Part shown: one piece after another, positions 32,981 through 39,457 of the stretch
Layout: every line of letters begins with the position of its first letter
How positions within the stretch are numbered: position 1 is the stretch's first letter
DNA from: a virus
IMG/VR virus record: IMGVR_UViG_3300042545_000821
Coordinates: 36,770-100,769 of that record
Strand: one strand, 5' to 3'
Length of the DNA: 64,000 bases
Notes under the pieces: generated by a model
Told to the model about the DNA's origin: nothing
What the model saw: only the letters and a program-made list of their open reading frames with translations
Database searches by the model: none
Position numbers and translations under genes: made by a program

Positions 32981-33023
32981 CAGGTGCCCGACTTCGGAGA
33001 AAGAGTACGAAGCCGGGTACCTG
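32981..33023 (-). terminator. 16-bp hairpin, possible weak terminator
   Basis: CAGGTGCCCGACTTCG and CGAAGCCGGGTACCTG pair over 16 bp with two G-T wobbles and an 11-base loop. On the minus strand it is followed by TAATTATTTAGG, only weakly U-rich. It separates the 134-aa gene from the basic 89-aa gene. Confidence 0.55.
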
Positions 33024-33038
33024 TAAAGTATATCTTAT

Positions 33039-33443
33039 TTAGTCTGTAACAGCTGCAGGGTTCATGCGTCCATAGCGTGATCCTGAGCGAATTACTTCTT
33101 CGATCTTAATTTCTGCATAGTCACCGAAAGTTCCGCTTGAGAACTCCCCAACATATGTAGGTGCCTCTACCCAAGCAGCAGATCCAACGTGAGCGCGAGC
33201 TCGCATGGTCTCTTCTGGGTATTTTTCCATAACATTAACGTTATGGTTTGGGCGACCAGCTGGTGTGTCGTAACCTTGGTTAAGACCGAGCTGGAAGTCA
33301 TTTGGAACGTCTGTATCAGTAGCTACGCCTTCTTCAAAACGAAGTGGACCACGAAGTCCTGCCTGTGCTGCTGACATTTTACGCTCATAGACTGTTCCCA
33401 CGCGCTCTGGGAACGATGGAACTGGCGCAATGTTTTCTGCCAT
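33039..33443 (-). CDS. Virion-region protein of unknown function
   Basis: A 134-residue protein with VPSFPERVGTVYERKMSAAQ, GLRGPLRFEEGVATDTDVPN and ARAHVGSAAWVEAPTYVGEF. Several 'G..YDTPAGRPNHN' type turns are present. It sits directly after the terminase and shows the more GC-rich, ordered codons of structural genes. It may be a head decoration or completion protein. No motif identifies it. Confidence 0.6.
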   Translation of the reverse strand: MAENIAPVPSFPERVGTVYERKMSAAQAGLRGPLRFEEGVATDTDVPNDFQLGLNQGYDTPAGRPNHNVNVMEKYPEETMRARAHVGSAAWVEAPTYVGEFSSGTFGDYAEIKIEEVIRSGSRYGRMNPAAVTD

Positions 33444-33528
33444 TTATATTTTCTCCTATAGGTTTAAGGATCCTTAAGTAAGAGTTTGGTACTAATACTT
33501 AAACTTTTCTGCCTAAACTCAAAAATCT

Positions 33529-35184
33529 TTACTTAAAGAAAGGAGATGCACTTACCTCTACGGTAGGCATAACCATCTCTTGAGTTAAAGAACAAGCTAG
33601 GGCCAATGCGTCCACAAAGTCATCGTGAGCATGCGCCTCTTCAGGAGCCGCCACTAAGAAGTTAGGACCCTTATATTGTACTTCCGCATCGGTCATTTGT
33701 TGGTAGAAACGCTTCCACATACGTAATCTTCTAGTTTTGGCGTGAGCTGGCCAAGATATCATCTGGCGTTGAATTAGGGCTTGAAGGTGCTTCCAACGCT
33801 TTGACTGCTCGGTAGGGCTAGAAAGGGAAGAAATTACTTGCGCCCTGGGTAGCAAAATCTTTAGTCTTTGAGCTACGGCATCTCCTACTCCGTTAGAGTC
33901 CACCGCAACAGCCATGACGTCATAATTACCTAAAAAGTTTACTATTTGAAAATACTGCTCTTCCCAGTCATCTCCCTGGATTTCCATCCAGTTTAAGATG
34001 CGATGATCGTAGTAGCCAAACTCATCTGGACGATCCCAGTCAACCCAAACAACTGTAACGACTGTAGAGTCCATTTTTCTAGCCGGGTCGATACCAACTA
34101 CTACAGGAGATCTATGCCAGCTTTTTACAACTTCTTGAGAAGTATCGCCAAGATCATCCATAACAGAGGAAGTAACGAACATTCCACGTTCTAATAGCCA
34201 TTTGCAGTTATAAGATAGTTGAAACTCATCAGAGTCTTCGCCAATACGTAGCATCTCTTTTCTAATGAACTTCTCATAATTAGGGTTAAATTTAGCTACA
34301 TCTTTCCAGTCCCATTGAAAATGGTTTTGTCTGGAGGATCTACCGGTCTGCCTACGCTTGTTTAATTGAATAGACCTATAAAAGTTATTTTTATGCGTGG
34401 TGGGTGTCCCTGTCTTAACCATAGTTGCGTTGTAGTACGCACCCATAGGAGCAATAGACTTAGAAACAATAAAGTCATCTGCTTCTTGACACTCATCAAT
34501 AACCATCAAATGAAAAGACTTAGACTCAATCTTTGCACGTGGGTTAGCGGTCATCATCATAAGAGATGACCCCGAGTTCTTTAATTTGATATTTCTTGTT
34601 ACTCCTGGAGTTTTGACGGTCATGTCATCAATTTCAGCGTCCCCTAGGACTTCTAGCGCACGCTCACTTGTTAGACGAGACACGGTTCTAGAAAACAAAG
34701 TTTCTGCTTGAGCTTGAATAGGAGCAAACATTCCCACCCATATACCGTCTGCAAACTTACTTAATAGTTCTGGATACATTTTTGCTAAACGGGGCAGCAA
34801 AACCATCAGGGTAGCAACAGTATCAGCTACAGTTTCTGACTTACCTGACTGACGTGAGGCTAAAGCGGTTACTTCTTCGCCATCGTTAACAATTACAGAT
34901 TCAATAATGCGTCTAGCTAAAGGTTTTTGATATGGGTGTAGATCATGTCCTACTAATATGACCATAAAATCCATAATTTTATTTACAAGTAGGTCGACAA
35001 ACTCTTTAGATAATTCATCAAGCTCGTCTTCTTTATGAAGTTTTTCAAATTCTTCTACATCGTCATAATCATAATCTTCATTAGGCGCGTGGTCTATTAC
35101 ATCTAAATCGTCAAGTTCACTTTCGTCGTCTTCAAATTCTTCTTCGTCTTCCTCAAGGTCTTCAAAATCAAAATCTTCTTTCAT
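33529..35184 (-). CDS. terL: Terminase large subunit
   Basis: A 551-residue packaging motor. A 60-residue N-terminal segment is extremely acidic (EDLEEDEEEFEDDESELDDL). The ATPase domain has ALASRQSGKSETVAD (Walker A, about residue 111) and LMVIDECQEAD (Walker B, about 228). The RNase-H-like nuclease domain has VVGIDPARKMDSTVV (about 363), VAVDSNGVGDAVAQRL and HDDFVDALALA. All catalytic acids are visible. It cuts and pumps DNA into the prohead. The acidic N-terminus is unusually long and might mimic DNA. Confidence 0.95.
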   Translation of the reverse strand: MKEDFDFEDLEEDEEEFEDDESELDDLDVIDHAPNEDYDYDDVEEFEKLHKEDELDELSKEFVDLLVNKIMDFMVILVGHDLHPYQKPLARRIIESVIVNDGEEVTALASRQSGKSETVADTVATLMVLLPRLAKMYPELLSKFADGIWVGMFAPIQAQAETLFSRTVSRLTSERALEVLGDAEIDDMTVKTPGVTRNIKLKNSGSSLMMMTANPRAKIESKSFHLMVIDECQEADDFIVSKSIAPMGAYYNATMVKTGTPTTHKNNFYRSIQLNKRRQTGRSSRQNHFQWDWKDVAKFNPNYEKFIRKEMLRIGEDSDEFQLSYNCKWLLERGMFVTSSVMDDLGDTSQEVVKSWHRSPVVVGIDPARKMDSTVVTVVWVDWDRPDEFGYYDHRILNWMEIQGDDWEEQYFQIVNFLGNYDVMAVAVDSNGVGDAVAQRLKILLPRAQVISSLSSPTEQSKRWKHLQALIQRQMISWPAHAKTRRLRMWKRFYQQMTDAEVQYKGPNFLVAAPEEAHAHDDFVDALALACSLTQEMVMPTVEVSASPFFK

Positions 35185-35408
35185 TGGGACCTTTCACGTA
35201 GGGTATCAACTATAGCTTTAAGGGCTTCTATACCCACGTTTGCTTCTTCTAGATAAAAAGTGTCCCCACTTTTTTGCCAAGTGGCTAAGTTACGACTAAC
35301 TGAATAGAGCGCGTTTTCTGACCAACCTACTAGTTCAGCACTAGGTAAGCTAGCAACTCTCTTTTCAAGCTTTGTTTTCTCTCTTTGTTCTTTCTTCTTT
35401 TTGAACAT
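35181..35408 (-). CDS. Small helical protein upstream of terminase
   Basis: A 75-residue protein with a Lys/Arg-rich start (MFKKKKEQREKTKLEKRVAS) and a helical remainder (LVGWSENALYSVSRNLATWQ, GIEALKAIVDTLRERSQ). Its stop overlaps the terminase start (ATGA). The size and position could fit a small terminase-type subunit, but no HTH motif is visible. Function unknown. Confidence 0.6.
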   Translation of the reverse strand: MFKKKKEQREKTKLEKRVASLPSAELVGWSENALYSVSRNLATWQKSGDTFYLEEANVGIEALKAIVDTLRERSQ

Positions 35409-35700
35409 TTAGTTCGTTCTCCAAATCCATAGACCTAATAAAATCCCAATCAACCTCATCTTTTTTCAAACCCCTACCATTTATAGCGTAGGTTAGCGCT
35501 TGATTTTCTGAGTAACCAGTTTCTTTCCAGTGCCCTATAACTATAGCTTTACAGGTAAAGGGTACCCTAATTGCTAACCCATGGCCTCTTCTGAATGGCT
35601 CGTCAATTTCTTGCGTATCTGCGGGTTCCCATAAACCTTTAGGCTTATACGGATAAGTAAGGTTGTGCCAGTAAAAATTACCAAAGTCTCGTGTTCTCAT
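35365..35700 (-). CDS. Unknown protein in the packaging operon
   Basis: A 111-residue protein with FGNFYWHNLTYPYKPKGLWE, EIDEPFRRGHGLAIRVPFTC and VIGHWKETGYSENQALTYAI. It overlaps both neighbours (44 bp downstream, 4 bp upstream). This 'w.....fRrG.g...R.p.t' style protein recurs in phage packaging operons. No function is known to me. Confidence 0.6.
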   Translation of the reverse strand: MRTRDFGNFYWHNLTYPYKPKGLWEPADTQEIDEPFRRGHGLAIRVPFTCKAIVIGHWKETGYSENQALTYAINGRGLKKDEVDWDFIRSMDLENELNVQKEERTKRENKA

Positions 35701-36317
35701 GTGTTCTTCTTTATTTGAAGGGCTCTTGCGCCTCTATAGGCTAGATACCGTAGTTTAGGTGGTAGGTCTGAAGTACTTGCGGGACCTCTAGGTTTAAAGT
35801 TTAAGTGGTCTGATATATACGCCCACTTAGTGGTTAAACGTTTGAAATCTCTCCATTCGTCAATACTAACATCGTAATAGTTATAAATTGTTGAGTCCCT
35901 AAATACAAGCGTTAAGACAGATCTTTCTGGCGAGTAAGATGCCGCAACAGTTCGTGGCCTATCAATTTGGCTAGTTTGTGTTGGGACCTCTGTAAACTCC
36001 TCATCATCAAAAGGTGCGGGGCCATAGGCGGGGTCGTCTTCTGGATAGATGGCAAGAGCATCATCACCAGATCTATACGGACCAGTCTGGTCAATATTAT
36101 ACCCAGCGCCTCTAACGTCAATGTCTTTGTCTATATCTGACCCAAAGGTTTCTAAAACCTCTGTAAAGTCATATCGACCTTTTTCGTAAGCACTACGAAC
36201 ATTTGCTGGCAAGCCCTCTAAATACTTTTGCTGGTCTACTTGATTTCTTACGCTACCAATTGCAGACCTTGCTTTTCTGGCAGCTATTTGCGCTGGAGTT
36301 AGTTTTCTTTCTGCCAC
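35697..36317 (-). CDS. KTSC-like domain protein
   Basis: A 206-residue protein with an N-terminal charged helix (LTPAQIAARKARSAIGSVRN). A domain near residues 125-180 reads ASYSPERSVLTLVFRDSTIY, then YYDVSIDEWRDFKR. That is the KTSC-type pattern ('i.a..Yd...~L.V.F..g..Y.Y..Vp...w..f'). The KTSC domain is a small beta fold that may bind nucleic acid or protein. It precedes the terminase genes. Confidence 0.7.
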   Translation of the reverse strand: MAERKLTPAQIAARKARSAIGSVRNQVDQQKYLEGLPANVRSAYEKGRYDFTEVLETFGSDIDKDIDVRGAGYNIDQTGPYRSGDDALAIYPEDDPAYGPAPFDDEEFTEVPTQTSQIDRPRTVAASYSPERSVLTLVFRDSTIYNYYDVSIDEWRDFKRLTTKWAYISDHLNFKPRGPASTSDLPPKLRYLAYRGARALQIKKNT

Positions 36318-36321
36318 TTAG

Positions 36322-36585
36322 TTACTCCTCGCAAATATGTGTTTCAGTTTGAGAATCAGCTATTACTAGGTCACAAGAGTTACAACTAAACCATTTTGAC
36401 TCTTTAAAGTTATTTTGTGCAGTTCCTTCAACGGGGAGATCTTCTTCCCCACTATCTGACTGACGACCATATTCATATATGATTTTTGGTTCAGCTAATA
36501 GCTCCGGTGGAAAAGGGCCCCTAGGTTCAGTTACCCTACCGGGTACTGGGTGCCCTTGACGAGTTATGATCCGTTCAATTCTCAT
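36322..36585 (-). CDS. Small zinc-finger-like protein
   Basis: An 87-residue protein with RGPFPPELLAEPKIIYEYGR and a C-terminal WFSCNSCDLVIADSQTETHI...CEE. The Cys-x2-Cys plus later His/Cys could hold zinc. Together with the next two genes it forms the start of the late minus-strand operon. Function unknown. Confidence 0.65.
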   Translation of the reverse strand: MRIERIITRQGHPVPGRVTEPRGPFPPELLAEPKIIYEYGRQSDSGEEDLPVEGTAQNNFKESKWFSCNSCDLVIADSQTETHICEE

Positions 36586-36764
36586 TCAGCTGATGGTGCT
36601 TCAGGCTCTGCCGGTGCTTTTTTCTTTACTGGCTTAGCTTCTTCTTCTTTTACTTCCTCTTTAATTGCTTCTTCAATTGAAGGCGCTGGAGGTGGTGTAA
36701 CTACCGGTAGCTCGCTAACGGCATCAGTAATAGAGTTTTTATACTCTTCCCAAGATAATTTCAT
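36582..36764 (-). CDS. Short acidic/basic first gene of the late operon
   Basis: A 60-residue protein with MKLSWEEYKNSITDAVSELP, PVVTPPPAPS and a highly charged tail (EEAIKEEVKEEEAKPVKKKA). The ATG has an AAGGAGCTACAT site. It is the first gene of the long minus-strand virion operon. Function unknown. Confidence 0.65.
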   Translation of the reverse strand: MKLSWEEYKNSITDAVSELPVVTPPPAPSIEEAIKEEVKEEEAKPVKKKAPAEPEAPSAE

Positions 36765-36995
36765 ATGTAGCTCCTTTTCGACCCTAGTTTACACGTAGTC
36801 TATGTTTTTTATCACACTCAACGGTTGCGTGACCCCTGTATTTACTGCTACGGTATATCCATGGCCTGGGCAACTGGGCCATCACTAACTACGTAACAAA
36901 AGGGTTGCAGTACGAACTTAACAGACAGACGTTGAGTTGCCTCATGTGAGTGACACACATAGGGTCAGAACTGGCCTTCTAGCCTAGGAGATAGT
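36765..36995. promoter_or_regulatory. Divergent intergenic region between late operon and lysozyme gene
   Basis: This 231-bp spacer separates the first minus-strand virion gene from the plus-strand lysozyme-like gene, so promoters for both directions are expected here. I see TTGAGT boxes on both strands (minus strand CCGTTGAGTGTG; plus strand ACGTTGAGTTGC), but no convincing -10 box at 16-18 bp for either. No ORF of note lies within it. Confidence 0.5.
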
Positions 36996-37514
36996 GTGCA
37001 AGGTAATGCTAAACAGAAAATTGGAATACTCGTACTATGTGCCGCACTTCCGTGGATACCTCCAGCTCTAGCAGCTGAAGAAGAACCTACTGTAACTGTG
37101 GCCGTGCCAGTAAAAACTGGCCTAGACCTATACAGAGACGCTACCGAGCTCTCAGACCAAAACCTTAAAGACCTTCTCATTCAGGTAGGTTTTAAAGGAC
37201 AAGCCCTCAGGATTGCCTGGGCGGTTGCCAAGAAAGAATCTAACGGTCGTCCAAAAGCCCATAACGGAGACACAAGCACTGGAGATAATTCCTATGGAAT
37301 TTTCCAGATAAACATGCTTGGTAGCCTAGGGGAAGCTAGGCGGGAGAAATTCAACCTAGAAAGTGACAAGGATCTATTTGATCCAGTTAAGAACGCTCAA
37401 ATTGCTTACCACATGACAAATGGTGGCAAAGACTGGTCTTCTTGGAAGATATACCCAGGACAACGTAACGGAGAACGATACGAGGACTTTTTACAAAAGT
37501 TCCCTCAGAAGTAA
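36996..37514 (+). CDS. Secreted lysozyme/transglycosylase-like protein
   Basis: A 172-residue protein that starts with GTG after a TAGGAG site. Residues 1-27 are a signal peptide (KIGILVLCAALPWIPPALAA). The catalytic domain has LIQVGFKGQALRIAWAVAKK, the acid Glu81 in ESNGRPKA and NSYGIFQINM, matching lysozyme/transglycosylase-like muramidases. It is a paralogue in pattern of the lysozyme-like domain in the tape measure. It stands alone on the plus strand inside a minus-strand late region and has its own terminator. It would degrade host peptidoglycan from outside the membrane. Confidence 0.88.
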   Translation: MQGNAKQKIGILVLCAALPWIPPALAAEEEPTVTVAVPVKTGLDLYRDATELSDQNLKDLLIQVGFKGQALRIAWAVAKKESNGRPKAHNGDTSTGDNSYGIFQINMLGSLGEARREKFNLESDKDLFDPVKNAQIAYHMTNGGKDWSSWKIYPGQRNGERYEDFLQKFPQK

Positions 37515-37515
37515 T

Positions 37516-37548
37516 AAAAAACCCCCGGTTATTAGCCGGGGGTTTTTT
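37516..37548. terminator. Bidirectional intrinsic terminator
   Basis: ACCCCCGG TTATTAG CCGGGGGT followed by TTTTT on the plus strand, with a matching A run on the other side. It ends the lysozyme-like gene and, in reverse, the JmjC-like gene whose stop is at 37550. The 8-bp GC stem and U tracts on both strands are textbook. Confidence 0.92.
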
Positions 37549-37549
37549 A

Positions 37550-38131
37550 CTATACGTTACTATTTAGATTATCTATTAAGAGTCCTGCTCTAGGACCATC
37601 GCACCAAACTTCATGTGAATTTTCAAGGGGTAGGTAAAGCATATCCCCGGGGTTTAACGTATGGGTAATGTCCCCATCTATTTTCCAAAAAGATGTTCCT
37701 AGTATTTGCCAATAGAATATGTCATGTGGGTCGTGGTGATCTGAAACAAGCCTATTAGAAAGAGATACTCGTATACCTTGAAAATGCCAATCAAGGTCGC
37801 AAGTATGTGACATGGTTTTATAGTAGCCGCACGAAGTGTCCTCTTGCCCGTTGTTTAAACCGGATAGAAGTTCTGATACCCCTTTAAACTCTTTGAATAT
37901 GTCAGACGTTTGAGGGGCAAGCCAAAACTTGCTTTGTATTTGTACATTACCGATTGATATAAAGTCATCATTACCGTGTTCTTTTACTCTTTTTGCTAAC
38001 TCATGGTTCGTAGTAGTTGACTCTTTGTATAAAAAGTTTAAAACTTCTTCCCAAGTAATGTTTGGGGTTTGGTAGTTTTCAAATACAATGCCGTGGCTAT
38101 TTTGCTTAGCTTCTTTAATTTTATCTAACAT
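37550..38131 (-). CDS. JmjC/cupin-like 2OG dioxygenase candidate
   Basis: A 193-residue protein whose core resembles bacterial JmjC/cupin oxygenases: VSDHHDPHDIFYWQI (His132/133 and Asp134 as iron ligands), GTSFWKIDGDITHTL, PGDMLYLPLE and distal His173 in NSHEVW. This 'H.D.HD.f..Q..G.k.W...pGD.LylP...~H.V' pattern is that of JmjC-type protein hydroxylases (RoxA/Mina-like). It shares its terminator with the lysozyme-like gene and lies next to the lysis genes. It may be an eighth oxygenase of the same protein-modifying programme. Confidence 0.75.
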   Translation of the reverse strand: MLDKIKEAKQNSHGIVFENYQTPNITWEEVLNFLYKESTTTNHELAKRVKEHGNDDFISIGNVQIQSKFWLAPQTSDIFKEFKGVSELLSGLNNGQEDTSCGYYKTMSHTCDLDWHFQGIRVSLSNRLVSDHHDPHDIFYWQILGTSFWKIDGDITHTLNPGDMLYLPLENSHEVWCDGPRAGLLIDNLNSNV

Positions 38132-38138
38132 CGATCAA

Positions 38139-38687
38139 TTACTTACCGCAAGTTGGGCACTTAGCTGCTGGAGCTGCCGACCCCGCTGCTTTAAACTTTG
38201 GGCGACCAAAGCCTACAATTGAAATCATTTCACCGGCCTTGTTCTTCTTGAAAGCACGAAGTTTCTTAGATACTTGACCGCCATTGCGTTGTGAGCCCTT
38301 TTTATCTGGACTAGTGTTTCCTTCGATACACCAAACAGTTCCGTCTTCATTGTCCTTAATAACAATGCCTACGTGAGAAATCCTATCTACGCCATCTGAG
38401 GGAAAATCAAAATAGGCAATATCCCCTGGTTCTGGATCCGCAATGTCACCATCAATCCATGAGCCAGCTTTTTTAAACGCCTGTGCTCCACCTGGAGTGT
38501 AAACAGTATTAGGGATCTTTACCCCAGCCTCGTTTCCACACCAGTTAACGAAGCTTCCGCACCATGGTTGGAAGTTAGCTTTTGTATAAGCTCCGTACTT
38601 TGTTTCGTTGTCCTTAGGACCTTCGATAGTACCTAGCTCTGCTGTAGCAACTTCAATAAGACGAGCCGCTGTTCCTTGATCTGCCAT
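38139..38687 (-). CDS. CHAP-domain endolysin
   Basis: A 182-residue protein with a CHAP (NlpC/P60-like) domain. Cys43 is in WCGSFVNWC, and PEPGDIAYFDF, the catalytic His in RISHVGIVI and VWCIEGNTS follow. The C-terminal end has a CPTCGK tail (CPTC) that may bind zinc. CHAP enzymes cut peptidoglycan peptide bonds. Located in a cassette with a holin-like protein and coupled to it, it is the best candidate for the lysis enzyme. Confidence 0.88.
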   Translation of the reverse strand: MADQGTAARLIEVATAELGTIEGPKDNETKYGAYTKANFQPWCGSFVNWCGNEAGVKIPNTVYTPGGAQAFKKAGSWIDGDIADPEPGDIAYFDFPSDGVDRISHVGIVIKDNEDGTVWCIEGNTSPDKKGSQRNGGQVSKKLRAFKKNKAGEMISIVGFGRPKFKAAGSAAPAAKCPTCGK

Positions 38688-39097
38688 TATTCTTTATCCC
38701 AATCTGTATCAACTGGCTGTGCCTCTGGCATTGCGCCATCTGGCTTTGCTGCCAAACGTGCTGCTGTAGCATCAATCTCTGCTTCAAGTTTCTTGTCAGC
38801 TTGTGTGTTTTTTGCGTCCATCTCTTTATTTGACAACTGTGCTGCCATAACATCTTTAGCACCAGACTGTCCAATTAGAATACCTGCAAGCGTTCCTGTA
38901 ATAAAAGTAGCAATGCTTCCTAGAACATTGAAGAACATCTTGTCATTCTCTGACTGTGCTCCAATAGGCTGTGTTACAAACAAAAGGCCGTATAGGATTC
39001 CTAGAGATGTGCACAAAAGAATAGTTCCTAAGGTGATACCTAGAATAAATTTTAATCTAGCATCTAGATCTTGTGGTGTTAGCTTTTCTTTAAACAT
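38687..39097 (-). CDS. Holin-like two-TM protein
   Basis: A 136-residue protein with two membrane segments, ILGITLGTILLCTSLGILYG (about residues 17-36) and LGSIATFITGTLAGILI (about 52-68), and a long charged C-terminal helix (NKEMDAKNTQADKKLEAEI). Size, membrane layout and coupling to the endolysin are typical of actinophage holins. The hole-forming role is inferred. Confidence 0.78.
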   Translation of the reverse strand: MFKEKLTPQDLDARLKFILGITLGTILLCTSLGILYGLLFVTQPIGAQSENDKMFFNVLGSIATFITGTLAGILIGQSGAKDVMAAQLSNKEMDAKNTQADKKLEAEIDATAARLAAKPDGAMPEAQPVDTDWDKE

Positions 39098-39290
39098 TTG
39101 GTGTTCCTTCTGGTTGCGGGGTTTTAACTAAGTCTACAGGACAAGTCTGTGTAGCAGTACAGATAGGCGGCTTACATTCTGGTGTTTCCCAGTTTTTTGG
39201 GTCTTGGCAAGGATATCTAAAAAAGCCGTTATACCCACAGCTAGTTAACGATAGAGCTAAAAGTAAAGCTAATAAACCTCTTTTAATCAT
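39090..39290 (-). CDS. Small predicted lipoprotein
   Basis: A 66-residue protein with a lipoprotein signal (GLLALLLALSLTSCGYNG; Cys after LTS). The mature part is Cys/Pro-rich (YPCQDPKNWETPECKPPICT). It overlaps the holin-like gene and the next gene. Such small lipoproteins in lysis cassettes may act with the holin or exclude superinfecting phage. The role is inferred. Confidence 0.75.
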   Translation of the reverse strand: MIKRGLLALLLALSLTSCGYNGFFRYPCQDPKNWETPECKPPICTATQTCPVDLVKTPQPEGTPNV

Positions 39291-39457
39291 TCGTCATCCT
39301 TTGGGTTACGTAATGGGTAAGTCACCGCCCACGCAAATAGTGTTCCTACAATCGCATAGCCTACAATGGTTTTAGCTGACCCGTCTAGAACAACCCAGGC
39401 AATAAACATGCCTAGTAGTGTCCATAGCTGGTCGATCATATCTCTTAGTATTCTCAC
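39287..39457 (-). CDS. Small two-TM membrane protein
   Basis: A 56-residue ORF with GTG start at 39457 (site TAGGAGAAAACC) and stop overlapping the lipoprotein start (ATGA). The sequence has two hydrophobic stretches: [14 protein letters not shown] and [17 protein letters not shown]. It ends RNPKDDE. It is probably a second holin/antiholin-like component of the lysis cassette. Confidence 0.75.
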   Translation of the reverse strand: MRILRDMIDQLWTLLGMFIAWVVLDGSAKTIVGYAIVGTLFAWAVTYPLRNPKDDE

